A DNA stretch of 64,000 nt from Mycobacterium sp. ACS1612. Lineage in GTDB: Bacteria; Actinomycetota; Actinomycetes; Mycobacteriales; Mycobacteriaceae. Both the position numbers and the translations under genes were made by a program. This document shows positions 53,986-63,903 of the stretch, one piece after another. A model generated the notes under the pieces. That model worked only from the letters and a program-made list of their open reading frames with translations, was not told the origin of the DNA and did no database searches. Every line of letters begins with the position of its first letter. The stretch's first letter is position 1. Location: positions 36,405-100,404 of the forward strand of contig NZ_LZHZ01000034.1 in the NCBI RefSeq assembly GCF_001667505.1. Direction: 5' to 3'.

Positions 53986-54040
53986 GAACGTTCCTTACCG
54001 CTCGAGATTTTGCCGATTTTTCGAGCGGTAAGGAACGTTC
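53986..54040. repeat. Long perfect inverted repeat between pyk and the PAS gene
   Basis: A 20-bp arm GAACGTTCCTTACCGCTCGA (53986-54005) is repeated as its exact reverse complement at 54021-54040 around a 15-nt T-rich loop, extendable by GCGGC/GCCGC past a bulged base. It sits 12 bp after the pyk stop and 28 bp before the convergent PAS stop, so it could act as a two-way transcription terminator, or be a copy of a dispersed palindromic repeat. Confidence 0.75.
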
Positions 54041-54068
54041 GCCGCAAACCGCGCAGACCGGGGGCCGG

Positions 54069-54530
54069 TCAGGCCGACGCCACCCGGCTTTCGAGTTCGG
54101 AGATTTTGGCGCGCAGTTCCCGCTCGGCATTGCGGCGCTCGGTGACCTCACGCATGATCGCCGAGATCCCGACGATCTGGTCGGCATCGTCACGCAGCAG
54201 TGCGACACTGAACTCAATCGACAGCCGATGCCCGTCGCGGTGGGTAGCAGGCACGCTCAGCAGTTTGTCGCCGTACCGGGTGTATCCGGTTGCCATGGTC
54301 TGGAAGTAGCCCTTCCAGTGCCGCTCACGCAGCTTCTCCGGGATGATGATGTCCAGGTTCTGGCCCATCGCCTCCTCGACCGGGTAGCCGAATATTCGCG
54401 CGGACCCCTCATTCCACAACCGGATGATTCCGGCCGGATCGGTGACCACGATGGCCTCGGCGGACTCCCTGACGACCGCGGCGGCAAGCCAATCCTCGGT
54501 CACACCGGTCACGTTCGAACCTTCGGCCAC
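54069..54530 (-). CDS. PAS-domain sensor-like protein
   Basis: 153 residues. A single PAS domain (about 18-130): AIVVTDPAGIIRLWNEGSAR, IFGYPVEEAMGQNL, GDKLLSVPATHRDGHRLSIE, then a PAC-type DDADQIVGISAIMREVTERR and a coiled-coil-like tail (ERELRAKISELESRV). No output domain (kinase, HTH, GGDEF), so it may sense a ligand or redox state and act through a partner. Divergent from the lysR gene across about 100 bp. Confidence 0.8.
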   Translation of the reverse strand: MAEGSNVTGVTEDWLAAAVVRESAEAIVVTDPAGIIRLWNEGSARIFGYPVEEAMGQNLDIIIPEKLRERHWKGYFQTMATGYTRYGDKLLSVPATHRDGHRLSIEFSVALLRDDADQIVGISAIMREVTERRNAERELRAKISELESRVASA

Positions 54531-54634
54531 GTCACGCTCCGTTCCTCATTCGATTGCTCGCTGGACATAGTCGCAGCAGACCTCTAGCATACGCAATATC
54601 GAATACTGAATACAATCTGTGCCGAGGAGGGCCT

Positions 54635-55567
54635 GTGCTGCTGCGCCAACTGGAGTACTTCGTGGCGGTGGCCAGGGAGCGACACTTCGCGCGCGCGGCC
54701 GAGAGCTGCTACGTGTCGCAGCCTGCGCTGTCCACCTCGATCGCAAAGTTGGAACGCGAGCTCAGCGTCACCCTCATCAATCGTGGCCAGAACTTCGAGG
54801 GGTTGACCCCCGAGGGCGAACGGTTGGTCGTCTGGGCCAAGCGCGTGCTGGCCGAGCACGACGCTCTGAAGGCCGAGGCGGCCGCGATGCGCTCCGGCAT
54901 CTCTGCGACGTTGCGGCTCGGGACGGGGCCGACGGTGTCGACGACCGCGGCCCTTCCGGTGGCGGCATTTTGCGCGCTTCACCCGTTGGCACGGGTGAAG
55001 GTGTGCTCGCGGCTCTCGTCCACCGAGTTGCTCCGTCAACTCCGCGACTTCGAATTGGATGTGGCCATCGCGCATTTCGGCCCTGACGACCAGTCGGGGC
55101 TCGAGGTGGTACCGCTGTACGAAGAGCAGTATGTGCTTCTGGTGGCGGGTGATCAGCTGGTGCCGTCGGCGCGGACCATCACGTGGGCCGAGGCGGCCCA
55201 GCTGCCGCTGGCGCTGCTGACGCCCGATATGCGGTTCCGCCAGTTCATCGACAAGGCGTTCGCCGGCAGCGGAGCGCTTCCCGCTCCGCAGGTGGAAACC
55301 GATTCTGTCGCATCACTTTACGCGCACGTCGCGACCGGCGCATGGGCCAGCGTGGTGCCGCACACCTGGCTGCGGGCCATGCCGGTGAACGGCGCGGCGC
55401 GGGTGATCCGCCTGGTCGGGCCGGACACCACAGCACAGATCTCGATGGCGATTCACGCCGGCATGCCCGGTTCTGTTGCCGCGCGGGCGTTCCTGAATGT
55501 CGCCGTCGGAACGCCGTTGAACGACATCTTCGAACTGCACGGAAAGGATCTCGTCCACGTCGCATAA
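54635..55567 (+). CDS. LysR-family regulator (probable control of the oxalate/formate cluster)
   Basis: 310 residues from GTG 54635 (VLLRQLEYFVAVARERH), with GAGGAG seven bases ahead. N-terminal winged helix: FARAAESCYVSQPALSTSIA, then KLERELSVTLINR. A substrate-binding domain covers about 90-300 (LRLGTGPTVSTTAALPVAAF, LDVAIAHFGPDDQSGLEVVP, VPHTWLRAMPVNGAARVIRL). Immediately upstream of the oxalyl-CoA decarboxylase gene on the same strand, so it plausibly senses oxalate or formate and activates that operon; this is inferred from position. Confidence 0.85.
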   Translation: MLLRQLEYFVAVARERHFARAAESCYVSQPALSTSIAKLERELSVTLINRGQNFEGLTPEGERLVVWAKRVLAEHDALKAEAAAMRSGISATLRLGTGPTVSTTAALPVAAFCALHPLARVKVCSRLSSTELLRQLRDFELDVAIAHFGPDDQSGLEVVPLYEEQYVLLVAGDQLVPSARTITWAEAAQLPLALLTPDMRFRQFIDKAFAGSGALPAPQVETDSVASLYAHVATGAWASVVPHTWLRAMPVNGAARVIRLVGPDTTAQISMAIHAGMPGSVAARAFLNVAVGTPLNDIFELHGKDLVHVA

Positions 55568-55718
55568 CGCCGGCGGTGGACGTAGGTCCGCCTTCGGCAC
55601 GTCGTGATAACCGCCGTCTATCGGGTGATTGGAAACAGGTGTTGGACTCACCCGTCCGCGACGCGGAAAGTTAACTCCAACAAGGGAAAAGCGCGAACAG
55701 CCAGGAAGGGCCCACATC

Positions 55719-57461
55719 ATGACCATTGCTTCCCTGCCGGACACGGAGGTAGAGAGCGCCCCCGAGCCACAAGAGCCGGGTGCTCTCACCGATGGGATCC
55801 ACCTGGTCGTGGACGCGCTCAAGCTCAACGACGTACACACCATCTACGGTGTGGTCGGCATCCCGATTACCGACCTGGCCCGCCTCGCCCAGGCATCGGG
55901 CATCCGCTACATCGGCTTTCGCCACGAGAGCGACGCCGGCCACGCTGCGGCCGCGGCGGGCTTCCTGACCAAGAAGCCCGGCATCTGCCTGACCGTCTCG
56001 GCCCCCGGCTTCCTCAACGGCCTTGTGGCGCTGGCCAATGCGACCACGAACTGCTTCCCGATGGTCCAGATCTCCGGCTCCAGTGAGCGTCACCTGGTTG
56101 ACCTTCAGCGCGGCGACTACGAGGAGATGGACCAGCTGGCGGCGGCCAGGATGTTCGCCAAGGCGGCCTACCGAGTATCGCGGGCAGAGGACATCGGCCG
56201 CGGTATCGCCCGCGCCATCCGCACCGCGGTTTCCGGCCGTCCCGGCGGCGTGTACCTCGACATCCCGGCCGCCGTGCTGGGCGAGGTGATCGACGCGGCC
56301 GAGGCCTCCAAGACGTTGTGGAAGGTCGTCAACCCGGCGCCGCGGCAGCTGCCGGAGACCGAGATGGTCGACTCCGCAATCGATCTGCTGGCCAACGCGA
56401 AGCGGCCGCTCATCGTGCTCGGCAAGGGTGCGGCCTACGCGCAGGCCGACGAGCAGATCCGCGAGTTCGTCGAGACCACCGGCGTGCCGTACCTGCCGAT
56501 GTCGATGGCAAAGGGTCTGCTGCCTGATGACCATCCGCAGTCGGCGGCTACCGCCCGCTCGCTCGCCCTGAAGCGTGCCGACGTCGTCATGCTCGTCGGA
56601 GCCCGGCTGAACTGGCTGCTCGGACACGGCGATGCGCCGCAATGGAATCCGGATGCCAAGTTCATTCAGGTCGACATCGCGGCCAACGAGATGGACAGCA
56701 ACCAACCCATCGCGGCTCCGCTTGTCGGTGACATCGGCTCGGTGATGGATGCGCTGCTCGAGCGGGCGAAGCCCGGCCAGATCAGTGTGCAGGCCGAGTG
56801 GCGCGAAGAGCTCGAGGCGAAGTCGACGGCGAACGTCACCAAGATGGCCGGTCGCCTCGAATCGGCCCTGACCGCGCACCCGATGAAGTTTCTCGGCGCG
56901 CTGCAGGCCATCCGCGACGTGCTGCAGGACAACCCGCAAGCCTATGTCGTCAACGAGGGGGCCAACGCACTCGACTTGGCGCGCAACACGATTGGCATGC
57001 AGGTGCCCCGGCACCGGCTGGACAGCGGCACGTGGGGCGTGATGGGCATCGGCATGGGTTACGCGATTGCCGCCGCCGTCGAGACCGGCGACCCGGTCGT
57101 CGCGATCGAGGGCGACAGCGCGTTCGGGTTCTCCGGTATGGAACTGGAGGCCGTTTGCCGCTACAACCTGCCGATCGTCACCGTCATCCTCAACAACAGC
57201 GGTGTTTACCGCGGTGACGAGACGAGCAACAACGGAGACCCGGCGCCGACGGTACTGCAGGCTCGACACGAATACATGATCAAGGCCTTCGGCGGCAAGG
57301 GATATCAGGCCACAACGCCCGCGGAGGTCGCCGCGGCCTTGCGTGAAGCCCTCGCCTCGGGCAGGCCGGCGCTTATCGACTGTGTCATCGACCCCTCGGA
57401 CGGCACCGAGAGCGGCAACATTGCCCACCTCAACCCCAAGGGAATCACCGCAAAGCACTGA
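55719..57461 (+). CDS. oxc: Oxalyl-CoA decarboxylase
   Basis: 580 residues from ATG 55719 ([13 protein letters not shown]), with AGGAAGGG ahead; the frame extends upstream without homology. ThDP enzyme: [20 protein letters not shown] and [20 protein letters not shown] (catalytic Glu), [20 protein letters not shown] (characteristic of Oxc), ThDP motif [13 protein letters not shown] then [19 protein letters not shown]. It decarboxylates oxalyl-CoA to formyl-CoA and CO2. Forms an operon-like pair with frc 46 bp downstream. Confidence 0.95.
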   Translation: MTIASLPDTEVESAPEPQEPGALTDGIHLVVDALKLNDVHTIYGVVGIPITDLARLAQASGIRYIGFRHESDAGHAAAAAGFLTKKPGICLTVSAPGFLNGLVALANATTNCFPMVQISGSSERHLVDLQRGDYEEMDQLAAARMFAKAAYRVSRAEDIGRGIARAIRTAVSGRPGGVYLDIPAAVLGEVIDAAEASKTLWKVVNPAPRQLPETEMVDSAIDLLANAKRPLIVLGKGAAYAQADEQIREFVETTGVPYLPMSMAKGLLPDDHPQSAATARSLALKRADVVMLVGARLNWLLGHGDAPQWNPDAKFIQVDIAANEMDSNQPIAAPLVGDIGSVMDALLERAKPGQISVQAEWREELEAKSTANVTKMAGRLESALTAHPMKFLGALQAIRDVLQDNPQAYVVNEGANALDLARNTIGMQVPRHRLDSGTWGVMGIGMGYAIAAAVETGDPVVAIEGDSAFGFSGMELEAVCRYNLPIVTVILNNSGVYRGDETSNNGDPAPTVLQARHEYMIKAFGGKGYQATTPAEVAAALREALASGRPALIDCVIDPSDGTESGNIAHLNPKGITAKH

Positions 57462-57507
57462 GCTCGCTCGCACCGACACGACAACAACCGACGAAAGGAA
57501 ACGTGTC

Positions 57508-58764
57508 ATGACCGATTTGCCGCTCTCCGGGATCAAGGTGATTGACTTCACCGGGGTCCAGGCGGGCCCGGCGTGCACCCAGATGCTCGCCTGGCTCGGA
57601 GCCGACGTTCTGAAGGTCGAGCGTACGAGCGGGGGTGACGTGACGCGTAATCAGTTGCGGGACATCCCCGAACTGGACGCTCTGTACTTCACGATGCTCA
57701 ACAGCAACAAGCGCTCGCTGGCGATCAACACGAAGTCACCCGAGGGCCTCGAGGTGATGGAGAAGCTGATCCGCGAGGCCGACGTGCTGGTCGAGAACTT
57801 CGCGCCCGGCGCCATGGACCGTATGGGCCTGTCGTGGGACAAGATCCAGGAGTGGAACCCCCGGCTGATCTTCGGTTCCGTCAAGGGATTCAACGACGAT
57901 TCGTCCTGGAATGACCTGAAGGTGTACGAGAACGTCGCGCAGTGCGCTGGCGGCAACGCCTCGACCACCGGCTTCTGGGATGGCCCGCCGACCGTGGCCG
58001 GCGCCGCCCTCGGCGACAGCAACACCGGTATGCACCTGCTGATCGGCATTCTGACCGCGCTGATTCACCGGGAGAAGACCGGCAAGGGCCAGAAGGTCTC
58101 TGCCGCCATGCAGGATGCGGTGCTGAACCTGTGCCGGGTCAAGCTGCGCGACCAGCAGCGCCTCGAGCGCGTCGGCTACCTGGAGGAGTACCCGCAGTGG
58201 CCGAACGGCGAGTTCGGTGAGGCCGTTCCGCGCGGCGGCAACGCAGGCGGCGGTGGGCAGCCCGGTTGGGTGGTCAAGTGCAAGGGTTGGGAGACCGACC
58301 CCAACGCCTACATCTACTTCACCATCCAGGAGCAGAACTGGAAGCGCACTGCCGAGGCCATCGGTCGGCCGGAGTGGGTGGATGACCCGGGCTACAGCAC
58401 CGCACGCGCCCGTCAGGACAAGATCTTCGACATCTTCGCCGAGATCGAGAAGTGGCTGGCGGACAAGACAAAGTGGGAAGCGGTCGACATCCTGCGCGAG
58501 TGGGAGGTGCCGTGCGCACCCGTCATGTCCATGAAGGATCTCGCCGAAGACAAGGATCTGCGCAAGAGCGGAAGCATTGTCGAGGTCGAGCAGCCAGGCC
58601 GGGGCACCTACCTGACCGTCGGCAGCCCGATCAAGTTCTCGTCGTTCAAGCCCGACATCAAGGGCGCGCCGCTGCTCGGTGAGCACACCGACGAGGTGCT
58701 CGCCGAACTGGGCTACGACGCGGAGACCATCGCCGCGTGGCACGAGAAGAAGATCGTCGTTTAA
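57508..58764 (+). CDS. frc: Formyl-CoA:oxalate CoA-transferase
   Basis: 418 residues from ATG 57508 ([20 protein letters not shown]), with GAAAGGAA ahead. CaiB/Frc class III CoA-transferase: catalytic Asp170 in [11 protein letters not shown] (Asp169 in the Oxalobacter enzyme), the glycine loop [12 protein letters not shown] that moves over the active site, and [17 protein letters not shown]. It transfers CoA from formyl-CoA to oxalate, returning formate and giving oxalyl-CoA for Oxc. Followed by a strong hairpin, so oxc-frc is a separate transcript or partly attenuated from the fds genes. Confidence 0.95.
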   Translation: MTDLPLSGIKVIDFTGVQAGPACTQMLAWLGADVLKVERTSGGDVTRNQLRDIPELDALYFTMLNSNKRSLAINTKSPEGLEVMEKLIREADVLVENFAPGAMDRMGLSWDKIQEWNPRLIFGSVKGFNDDSSWNDLKVYENVAQCAGGNASTTGFWDGPPTVAGAALGDSNTGMHLLIGILTALIHREKTGKGQKVSAAMQDAVLNLCRVKLRDQQRLERVGYLEEYPQWPNGEFGEAVPRGGNAGGGGQPGWVVKCKGWETDPNAYIYFTIQEQNWKRTAEAIGRPEWVDDPGYSTARARQDKIFDIFAEIEKWLADKTKWEAVDILREWEVPCAPVMSMKDLAEDKDLRKSGSIVEVEQPGRGTYLTVGSPIKFSSFKPDIKGAPLLGEHTDEVLAELGYDAETIAAWHEKKIVV

Positions 58765-58781
58765 TCCCGCCCGCCCGGGCG

Positions 58782-58815
58782 TGAACCGCCCCAGGCGCCG
58801 TCCTGGGGCGGTTCA
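58782..58815 (+). terminator. Terminator between frc and the formate dehydrogenase genes
   Basis: A perfect 14-bp stem TGAACCGCCCCAGG (58782-58795) / CCTGGGGCGGTTCA (58802-58815) with a 6-nt loop, 17 bp after the frc stop. Only ACCCGTTTCG follows, so termination may be partial, allowing read-through into fdsG. Confidence 0.7.
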
Positions 58816-58839
58816 ACCCGTTTCGTTAGGAGTCGCGGC

Positions 58840-59298
58840 ATGAACACCGCCCTTGTTCGAGACATCGTCACGACTCACAAAGGGCAGCGAGGCGCTTTGC
58901 TTCCGATCCTGCACGCCATCCAGGAAGCACTGGGATGCGTTCCGCCGGAAGCTATTCCGGTGCTCGCTGACGAACTTAACCTGTCCCGCGCCGACGTGCA
59001 CGGGGTGGTGTCCTTCTATCACGACTTCCGTTCGACGCCCGCAGGGCGTACCACGGTCCGCATTTGCCGCGGAGAGGCCTGTCAGGCCGTCGGTGCGCAA
59101 CGTCTGGTGGACCACCTGCAAGACAGCCGCGGGCTGCGTCTCGGCGACACCAGCGCGGACGGTTCCGTCACTGTCGAACAGGTCTTCTGCCTCGGCAACT
59201 GTGCGTTGGGGCCCGCGGCGCAAGTGAACGGCCGACTGCAGGGACGGCTGGACGAAGCACGCTTGACGACGATCCTTGATGAGGCGGTCGCGCAATGA
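58840..59298 (+). CDS. fdsG: NAD-dependent formate dehydrogenase, gamma subunit (FdsG, NuoE-like)
   Basis: 152 residues. Thioredoxin-like [2Fe-2S] ferredoxin with cysteines Cys76, Cys81, Cys117 and Cys121 (CRGEAC and CLGNC), in the NuoE/FdsG spacing. Hands electrons between the alpha and beta subunits. Start of a four-gene set whose stops and starts overlap (the stop here overlaps fdsB by four bases). Confidence 0.92.
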   Translation: MNTALVRDIVTTHKGQRGALLPILHAIQEALGCVPPEAIPVLADELNLSRADVHGVVSFYHDFRSTPAGRTTVRICRGEACQAVGAQRLVDHLQDSRGLRLGDTSADGSVTVEQVFCLGNCALGPAAQVNGRLQGRLDEARLTTILDEAVAQ

Positions 59299-60869
59299 AC
59301 ACATCCGTAACTGTCTATGTGCCAGGGGATTCCGCGGCCAGATCGGTCGGTGCCGACGACGTCGCAGCAGCGCTGGTGACCGCGGCGACGCGTCGCGGCC
59401 GCGCTGTTCAGGTGGTGCGCAACGGTTCTCGCGGAATGCTCTGGCTCGAGCCGCTGGTGGAGGTCCAGACGCCGCAGGGGCGCGTTGGCTATGGCCCGGT
59501 GGCGGCCGCCGACGTCGACGACCTAGTGGCGGCCGGCCTGCTGGACGGGGCCGACCTGCCGCAGCGGCTGGGTGTGGTGGACGAAATGCCTTGGCTCGCA
59601 TCGCAGAACCGGGTCACCTTCTCCCGGATGGGCGTCATCGATCCGCTCTCGCCCGACGACTATCTGCGGCATGGCGGCATCGTCGGTCTGGTTCGTGCGC
59701 TCGAGATCTCGCCCGCGGACGTCGTCGCGGAGGTGACGGAGTCCGGGTTGCGCGGACGCGGTGGGGCAGGATTCCCGGCGGGCATCAAGTGGAAGACGGT
59801 GCTCGACTGCGTCGACGAGTTGAAGTTCGTCTGCTGTAACGCCGACGAAGGCGACAGCGGCACGTTCGCCGACCGCATGCTGATGGAGGGCGATCCGTTC
59901 CTGCTCATCGAGGGCATGACGATCGCCGCGTACGCGGTCGGCGCCACCGAGGGCTACATCTACATCAGGTCGGAATACCCCGACGCGGTCGCCACGATGC
60001 GCGCAGCGATCGAGATCGCTTATGACCGAGGGTGGCTCGGGGACAGCGTGCTCGGCTCGTCACTGAACTTCGACCTGTTCGTGCGCGTTGGCGGCGGCGC
60101 CTACATCTGCGGCGAGGAAACCTCGATGCTGGAGAGTCTGGAGGGCAAGCGCGGCATGGTCCGCGCCAAGCCGCCGATTCCGGCGATCAACGGCTTGTTC
60201 GGCAAGCCGACCGTCGTCAACAACGTGCTCACCCTCGGCACGGTGCCGACGGTGCTCGCGCACGGCGCCAAGGCCTATCAACAACTTGGTGTCGAGCGGT
60301 CACGCGGCACCCAGGTCTTCCAACTCGGCGGCAACATCAAGCACGGCGGCATCGTCGAGACCGCGTTCGGCATCACCCTCGGCGAACTCGTCGACGGTTA
60401 CGGCGGCGGCACCCTGTCCGGTCGCCCTGTGCGGGCGGTACAGGTTGGCGGGCCGCTGGGCGCATACCTGCCAAGGGCGCAGTTCGACCTGCCGATGGAC
60501 TACGAGGCGTTCGCCGCGGCGGGTGCCATGGTCGGGCACGGCGGCGTCGTGGTGTTCGACGAGACCGTCGACATGGCGGCGCAGGCCAGATTCGCGATGG
60601 AATTCTGCGCCGCGGAGTCGTGCGGCAAGTGCACCCCCTGTCGGGTCGGCGCGGTGCGCGGCGTGGAGGTCATCGACCGGATCACCGCTGGGGAGCACCG
60701 TGACGAAAACCTCGCGCTGCTCGAGGATCTATGCGACGTGATGACCGAAGGTTCGTTGTGCGCGATGGGCGGGCTGACGCCGATGCCCGTGCGCAGCGCG
60801 ATCAACCATTTCCCCGATGACTTCTCTGCCAAAGAACCCATCAGCGCGAGGACGGAAGGCCAGCCATGA
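59295..60869 (+). CDS. fdsB: NAD-dependent formate dehydrogenase, beta subunit (FdsB, NuoF-like)
   Basis: 524 residues. An N-terminal thioredoxin-like region (about 1-110), the FMN/NADH-binding core GLRGRGGAGFPAGIKWKTVL, CCNADEGDSGTFADRMLMEG, and the [4Fe-4S] cluster ESCGKCTPCRVGAVRG with a later Cys in GSLCAMGG. It reduces NAD+ with electrons from formate. Overlaps the fdsA start by four bases. Confidence 0.94.
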   Translation: MNTSVTVYVPGDSAARSVGADDVAAALVTAATRRGRAVQVVRNGSRGMLWLEPLVEVQTPQGRVGYGPVAAADVDDLVAAGLLDGADLPQRLGVVDEMPWLASQNRVTFSRMGVIDPLSPDDYLRHGGIVGLVRALEISPADVVAEVTESGLRGRGGAGFPAGIKWKTVLDCVDELKFVCCNADEGDSGTFADRMLMEGDPFLLIEGMTIAAYAVGATEGYIYIRSEYPDAVATMRAAIEIAYDRGWLGDSVLGSSLNFDLFVRVGGGAYICGEETSMLESLEGKRGMVRAKPPIPAINGLFGKPTVVNNVLTLGTVPTVLAHGAKAYQQLGVERSRGTQVFQLGGNIKHGGIVETAFGITLGELVDGYGGGTLSGRPVRAVQVGGPLGAYLPRAQFDLPMDYEAFAAAGAMVGHGGVVVFDETVDMAAQARFAMEFCAAESCGKCTPCRVGAVRGVEVIDRITAGEHRDENLALLEDLCDVMTEGSLCAMGGLTPMPVRSAINHFPDDFSAKEPISARTEGQP

Positions 60870-63688
60870 GTCTGCTCAAGGAACCCGACTTCGGCACCCC
60901 CGCCAAGACCGGGCCCGCGACGATCTCGCTCGAAGTGGACGGATTCCCGGTGTCGGTGCCGGAGGGCACGTCGGTGATGCGCGCGGCCGCGACGGCCGGT
61001 GTCGACATCCCCAAGCTGTGTGCGACCGATCGGCTCGACGCGTTCGGCTCGTGCCGACTGTGCCTGGTGGAGATCGACGGCCGCCGCGGCACGCCAGCGT
61101 CGTGCACCACCCCGGTGGCCGACGGCATGGTGGTGCGCACCCAGACGCCGAAGGTGGCCAAGCTGCGTGAGAACGTCATGGAGCTCTACATCTCGGACCA
61201 TCCCCTGGACTGTCTCACCTGCGGCGCCAACGGCGACTGCGAATTGCAGGACATGGCAGGCGTTGTCGGGCTGCGCCAGGTGCGGTACGGCTACGAGGGC
61301 GAGAACCACTTCGACGCGGTCAAGGACCAGAGCAACCCGTACTTCGACTTCGATCCGTCCAAGTGCATTGTCTGCTCCCGCTGTGTGCGTGCGTGTGACG
61401 AGATCCAAGGCACCTTCGCGCTGACCATCGAGGGCCGCGGCTTCGCGTCGAAGGTCTCACCCGGGGCAGGCGAGTCGTTCATGGACTCCGAATGTGTGTC
61501 GTGCGGTGCCTGCGTGCAGGCGTGCCCGACCGCAACCCTGCAGGAACGCTCGGTGATCGAACTGGGCATGCCGTCGCGGTCGGTGGTCACCACCTGCGCC
61601 TACTGCGGTGTGGGATGTTCGTTCAAAGCCGAACTGCGCGGCGACGAACTGGTCCGCATGGTGCCCTACAAGGACGGCGGCGCCAACGAGGGTCACTCAT
61701 GTGTCAAGGGCCGGTTCGCCTTTGGCTACGCCACCCATCCCGACCGCAAGCTCAAGCCGATGGTGCGCGACGCGATCACCGATCCGTGGCGCGAAGTGGA
61801 ATGGGACGAGGCGATCGACACCGTCGCCCGCAGGATGCTCGACATCCGGCGCCGGCACGGCGCGGGCGCGATCGGCGCCATCACCTCGTCGCGGTGCACG
61901 AACGAAGAGGTCTACGTCCTGCAGAAGATGGTCCGCGCCGCGTTCGGCAACAACAATGTCGACACCTGCGCGCGGGTGTGCCACTCGCCGACGGGCTACG
62001 GCTTGAAGCAGACCTTCGGTGAGTCGGCAGGCACCCAGGATTTCCGGTCCGTCGCCGAAGCCGACGTGATCATGGTGATCGGCGCCAATCCCACCGACGG
62101 TCACCCCGTCTTCGCGTCCAGGATGAAGCAGCGGATCCGCCAGGGCGCAAAGCTCATCGTCGTCGACCCCCGTCGTATCGACCTGGTGCGCTCTCCGCAC
62201 ATCGAAGCCGATCACCACCTGCAGTTGAAACCCGGCACGAACGTGGCCGTGGTCAACGCGATCGCGCATGTGGTGGTGACCGAGGGGCTGGTCGACACGG
62301 CGTTCATTGCGGACCGTTGCGAGGGCTTCGAGGAATGGGCGGAGTTCATCGCGCGCGAGGAGAACAGTCCTGAAGCGGTGCAGGCGATCACAGGTGTGCC
62401 CGCCGCCGAGGTGCGCGCCGCGGCGCGGTTGTACGCGCAGGCCCCCAACGGCGCCATCTACTACGGGCTCGGCGTGACCGAGCACAGCCAGGGCTCGACC
62501 ATGGTGATGGGCATGGCGAACCTGGCGATGGCGTGCGGCAACATCGGCCGCGACGGCGTCGGGGTCAACCCGCTACGCGGTCAGAACAACGTGCAGGGCT
62601 CGTGCGACATGGGGTCGTTCCCGCACGAATTCAGCGGGTACCGGCACGTATCCGATGACGCGGTGCGTGAGGTCTTCGAAAACCTTTGGGGCACAGCCTT
62701 GTTGCCGGAACCCGGACTTCGCATCCCGAACATGTTCGACGCCGCGATCGAGGGCAGCTTCCGAGGTCTTTTCGTGCACGGCGAGGACATCGCGCAGTCG
62801 GACCCGAACGTCGGACACGTCACCGCCGCGCTCGGCGCGATGGAGTTGGTGGTCGTCCAGGACCTGTTCCTCAACGAGACCGCCAAGTTCGCGCACGTGT
62901 TCCTGCCCGGTGCCTCGTTCCTCGAGAAGGACGGCACGTTCACCAACGCGGAACGGCGGATCAACCGCGTGCGCGCGGTGATGAAGCCGAAGAGCGGCAA
63001 GCACGAGTGGGACATCGTCTGCGAGATCGCGACGGTGATGGGATACCCCATGCACTACGACCACCCCAGCCAGATCATGGACGAGATCGCCTCGGTGACA
63101 CCGACCTTCGCCGGCGTGTCGTTCGACCGGATCGACGAGGTGGGCAGCATCCAGTGGCCGTGCGACGGCGACGCTCCCGACGGCACGCCGATCATGCATG
63201 TGGAGGAGTTCACCAGGGGCAAGGGCAGATTCATGCCGACGCCGTTCGTCGCGACGGACGAGCGCAGCACCCGCCGCTTCCCGCTGATACTGACGACCGG
63301 CCGGATTCTGAGCCAGTACAACGTGGGCGCCCAGACCCGCCGCACGGCCAACATCGCGTGGCATCAGGAGGATGTGCTCGAGATTCACCCGCACGACGCC
63401 GAGGATCGCGGGATCACCGATGGTGACGAGGTGACCGTCGCCAGTCGCGTCGGCAAGACGAAACTGCGCGCGAAGATCTCAGACCGAATGCCAGCTGGCG
63501 TCGTGTACACCACGTTCCACTATCCGGTGACTGGGGCGAACGTGGTGACCACCGACAACTCGGACTGGGCCACGAACTGCCCGGAGTACAAGGTGACCGC
63601 TGTTCAGGTGACGCTGGCCCATCCGGCCGTCACCGAGCAGGCGCAGCGCGCGTTCGAAGACGTGCTGACCGCGGAACTGGTGGATTGA
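60866..63688 (+). CDS. fdsA: NAD-dependent formate dehydrogenase, alpha subunit (FdsA)
   Basis: 940 residues. In order: [2Fe-2S] cysteines Cys52, Cys63, Cys66 and Cys80; HPLDCLTCGANGDCEL; two ferredoxin-type clusters CIVCSRCVRAC and CVSCGACVQAC; a further cluster in CAYCGVGC and SCVKG; then bis-MGD domains with the molybdenum ligand Cys372 in CARVCHSPTGYG. The ligand is cysteine, not selenocysteine. Oxidises formate to CO2. It accepts formate released by Frc, completing oxalate oxidation. No chaperone fdsC/fdhD lies within the window. Confidence 0.95.
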   Translation: MSLLKEPDFGTPAKTGPATISLEVDGFPVSVPEGTSVMRAAATAGVDIPKLCATDRLDAFGSCRLCLVEIDGRRGTPASCTTPVADGMVVRTQTPKVAKLRENVMELYISDHPLDCLTCGANGDCELQDMAGVVGLRQVRYGYEGENHFDAVKDQSNPYFDFDPSKCIVCSRCVRACDEIQGTFALTIEGRGFASKVSPGAGESFMDSECVSCGACVQACPTATLQERSVIELGMPSRSVVTTCAYCGVGCSFKAELRGDELVRMVPYKDGGANEGHSCVKGRFAFGYATHPDRKLKPMVRDAITDPWREVEWDEAIDTVARRMLDIRRRHGAGAIGAITSSRCTNEEVYVLQKMVRAAFGNNNVDTCARVCHSPTGYGLKQTFGESAGTQDFRSVAEADVIMVIGANPTDGHPVFASRMKQRIRQGAKLIVVDPRRIDLVRSPHIEADHHLQLKPGTNVAVVNAIAHVVVTEGLVDTAFIADRCEGFEEWAEFIAREENSPEAVQAITGVPAAEVRAAARLYAQAPNGAIYYGLGVTEHSQGSTMVMGMANLAMACGNIGRDGVGVNPLRGQNNVQGSCDMGSFPHEFSGYRHVSDDAVREVFENLWGTALLPEPGLRIPNMFDAAIEGSFRGLFVHGEDIAQSDPNVGHVTAALGAMELVVVQDLFLNETAKFAHVFLPGASFLEKDGTFTNAERRINRVRAVMKPKSGKHEWDIVCEIATVMGYPMHYDHPSQIMDEIASVTPTFAGVSFDRIDEVGSIQWPCDGDAPDGTPIMHVEEFTRGKGRFMPTPFVATDERSTRRFPLILTTGRILSQYNVGAQTRRTANIAWHQEDVLEIHPHDAEDRGITDGDEVTVASRVGKTKLRAKISDRMPAGVVYTTFHYPVTGANVVTTDNSDWATNCPEYKVTAVQVTLAHPAVTEQAQRAFEDVLTAELVD

Positions 63689-63690
63689 TC

Positions 63691-63903
63691 ATGGCGACCA
63701 ACGCTCCCGCGGAGATCAAGATGATCAACAACATCGCCGCGCATTTCGGCTATCTGCGCGACGAGCAGGCCGCCAATGCGGTCGCCGATCACATCCGACG
63801 GTTCTGGGATCCGCGCATGAAGCAGCGACTGCTGTTGCTCGCCGCCTCGGACACAGAGGATCTCGATCCGATCGCGGCCACTGCGGCGGGCCTGCTGCGC
63901 TGA
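63691..63903 (+). CDS. fdsD: Formate dehydrogenase delta subunit (FdsD)
   Basis: 70 residues from ATG 63691 (MATNAPAEIKMINNIAAHFG). The small all-helical FdsD family sequence continues AANAVADHIRRFWDPRMKQR and ends AATAAGLLR. FdsD is a small subunit of the Fds complex linked to assembly or cofactor handling. Two bases after the fdsA stop, so it is part of the same operon. Confidence 0.88.
   Translation: MATNAPAEIKMINNIAAHFGYLRDEQAANAVADHIRRFWDPRMKQRLLLLAASDTEDLDPIAATAAGLLR

Noticed and set aside
55671..57578. A 635-codon minus-strand open frame opposite oxc
   Set aside because: High-GC shadow frame; oxc has clear motifs and a good ribosome-binding site.
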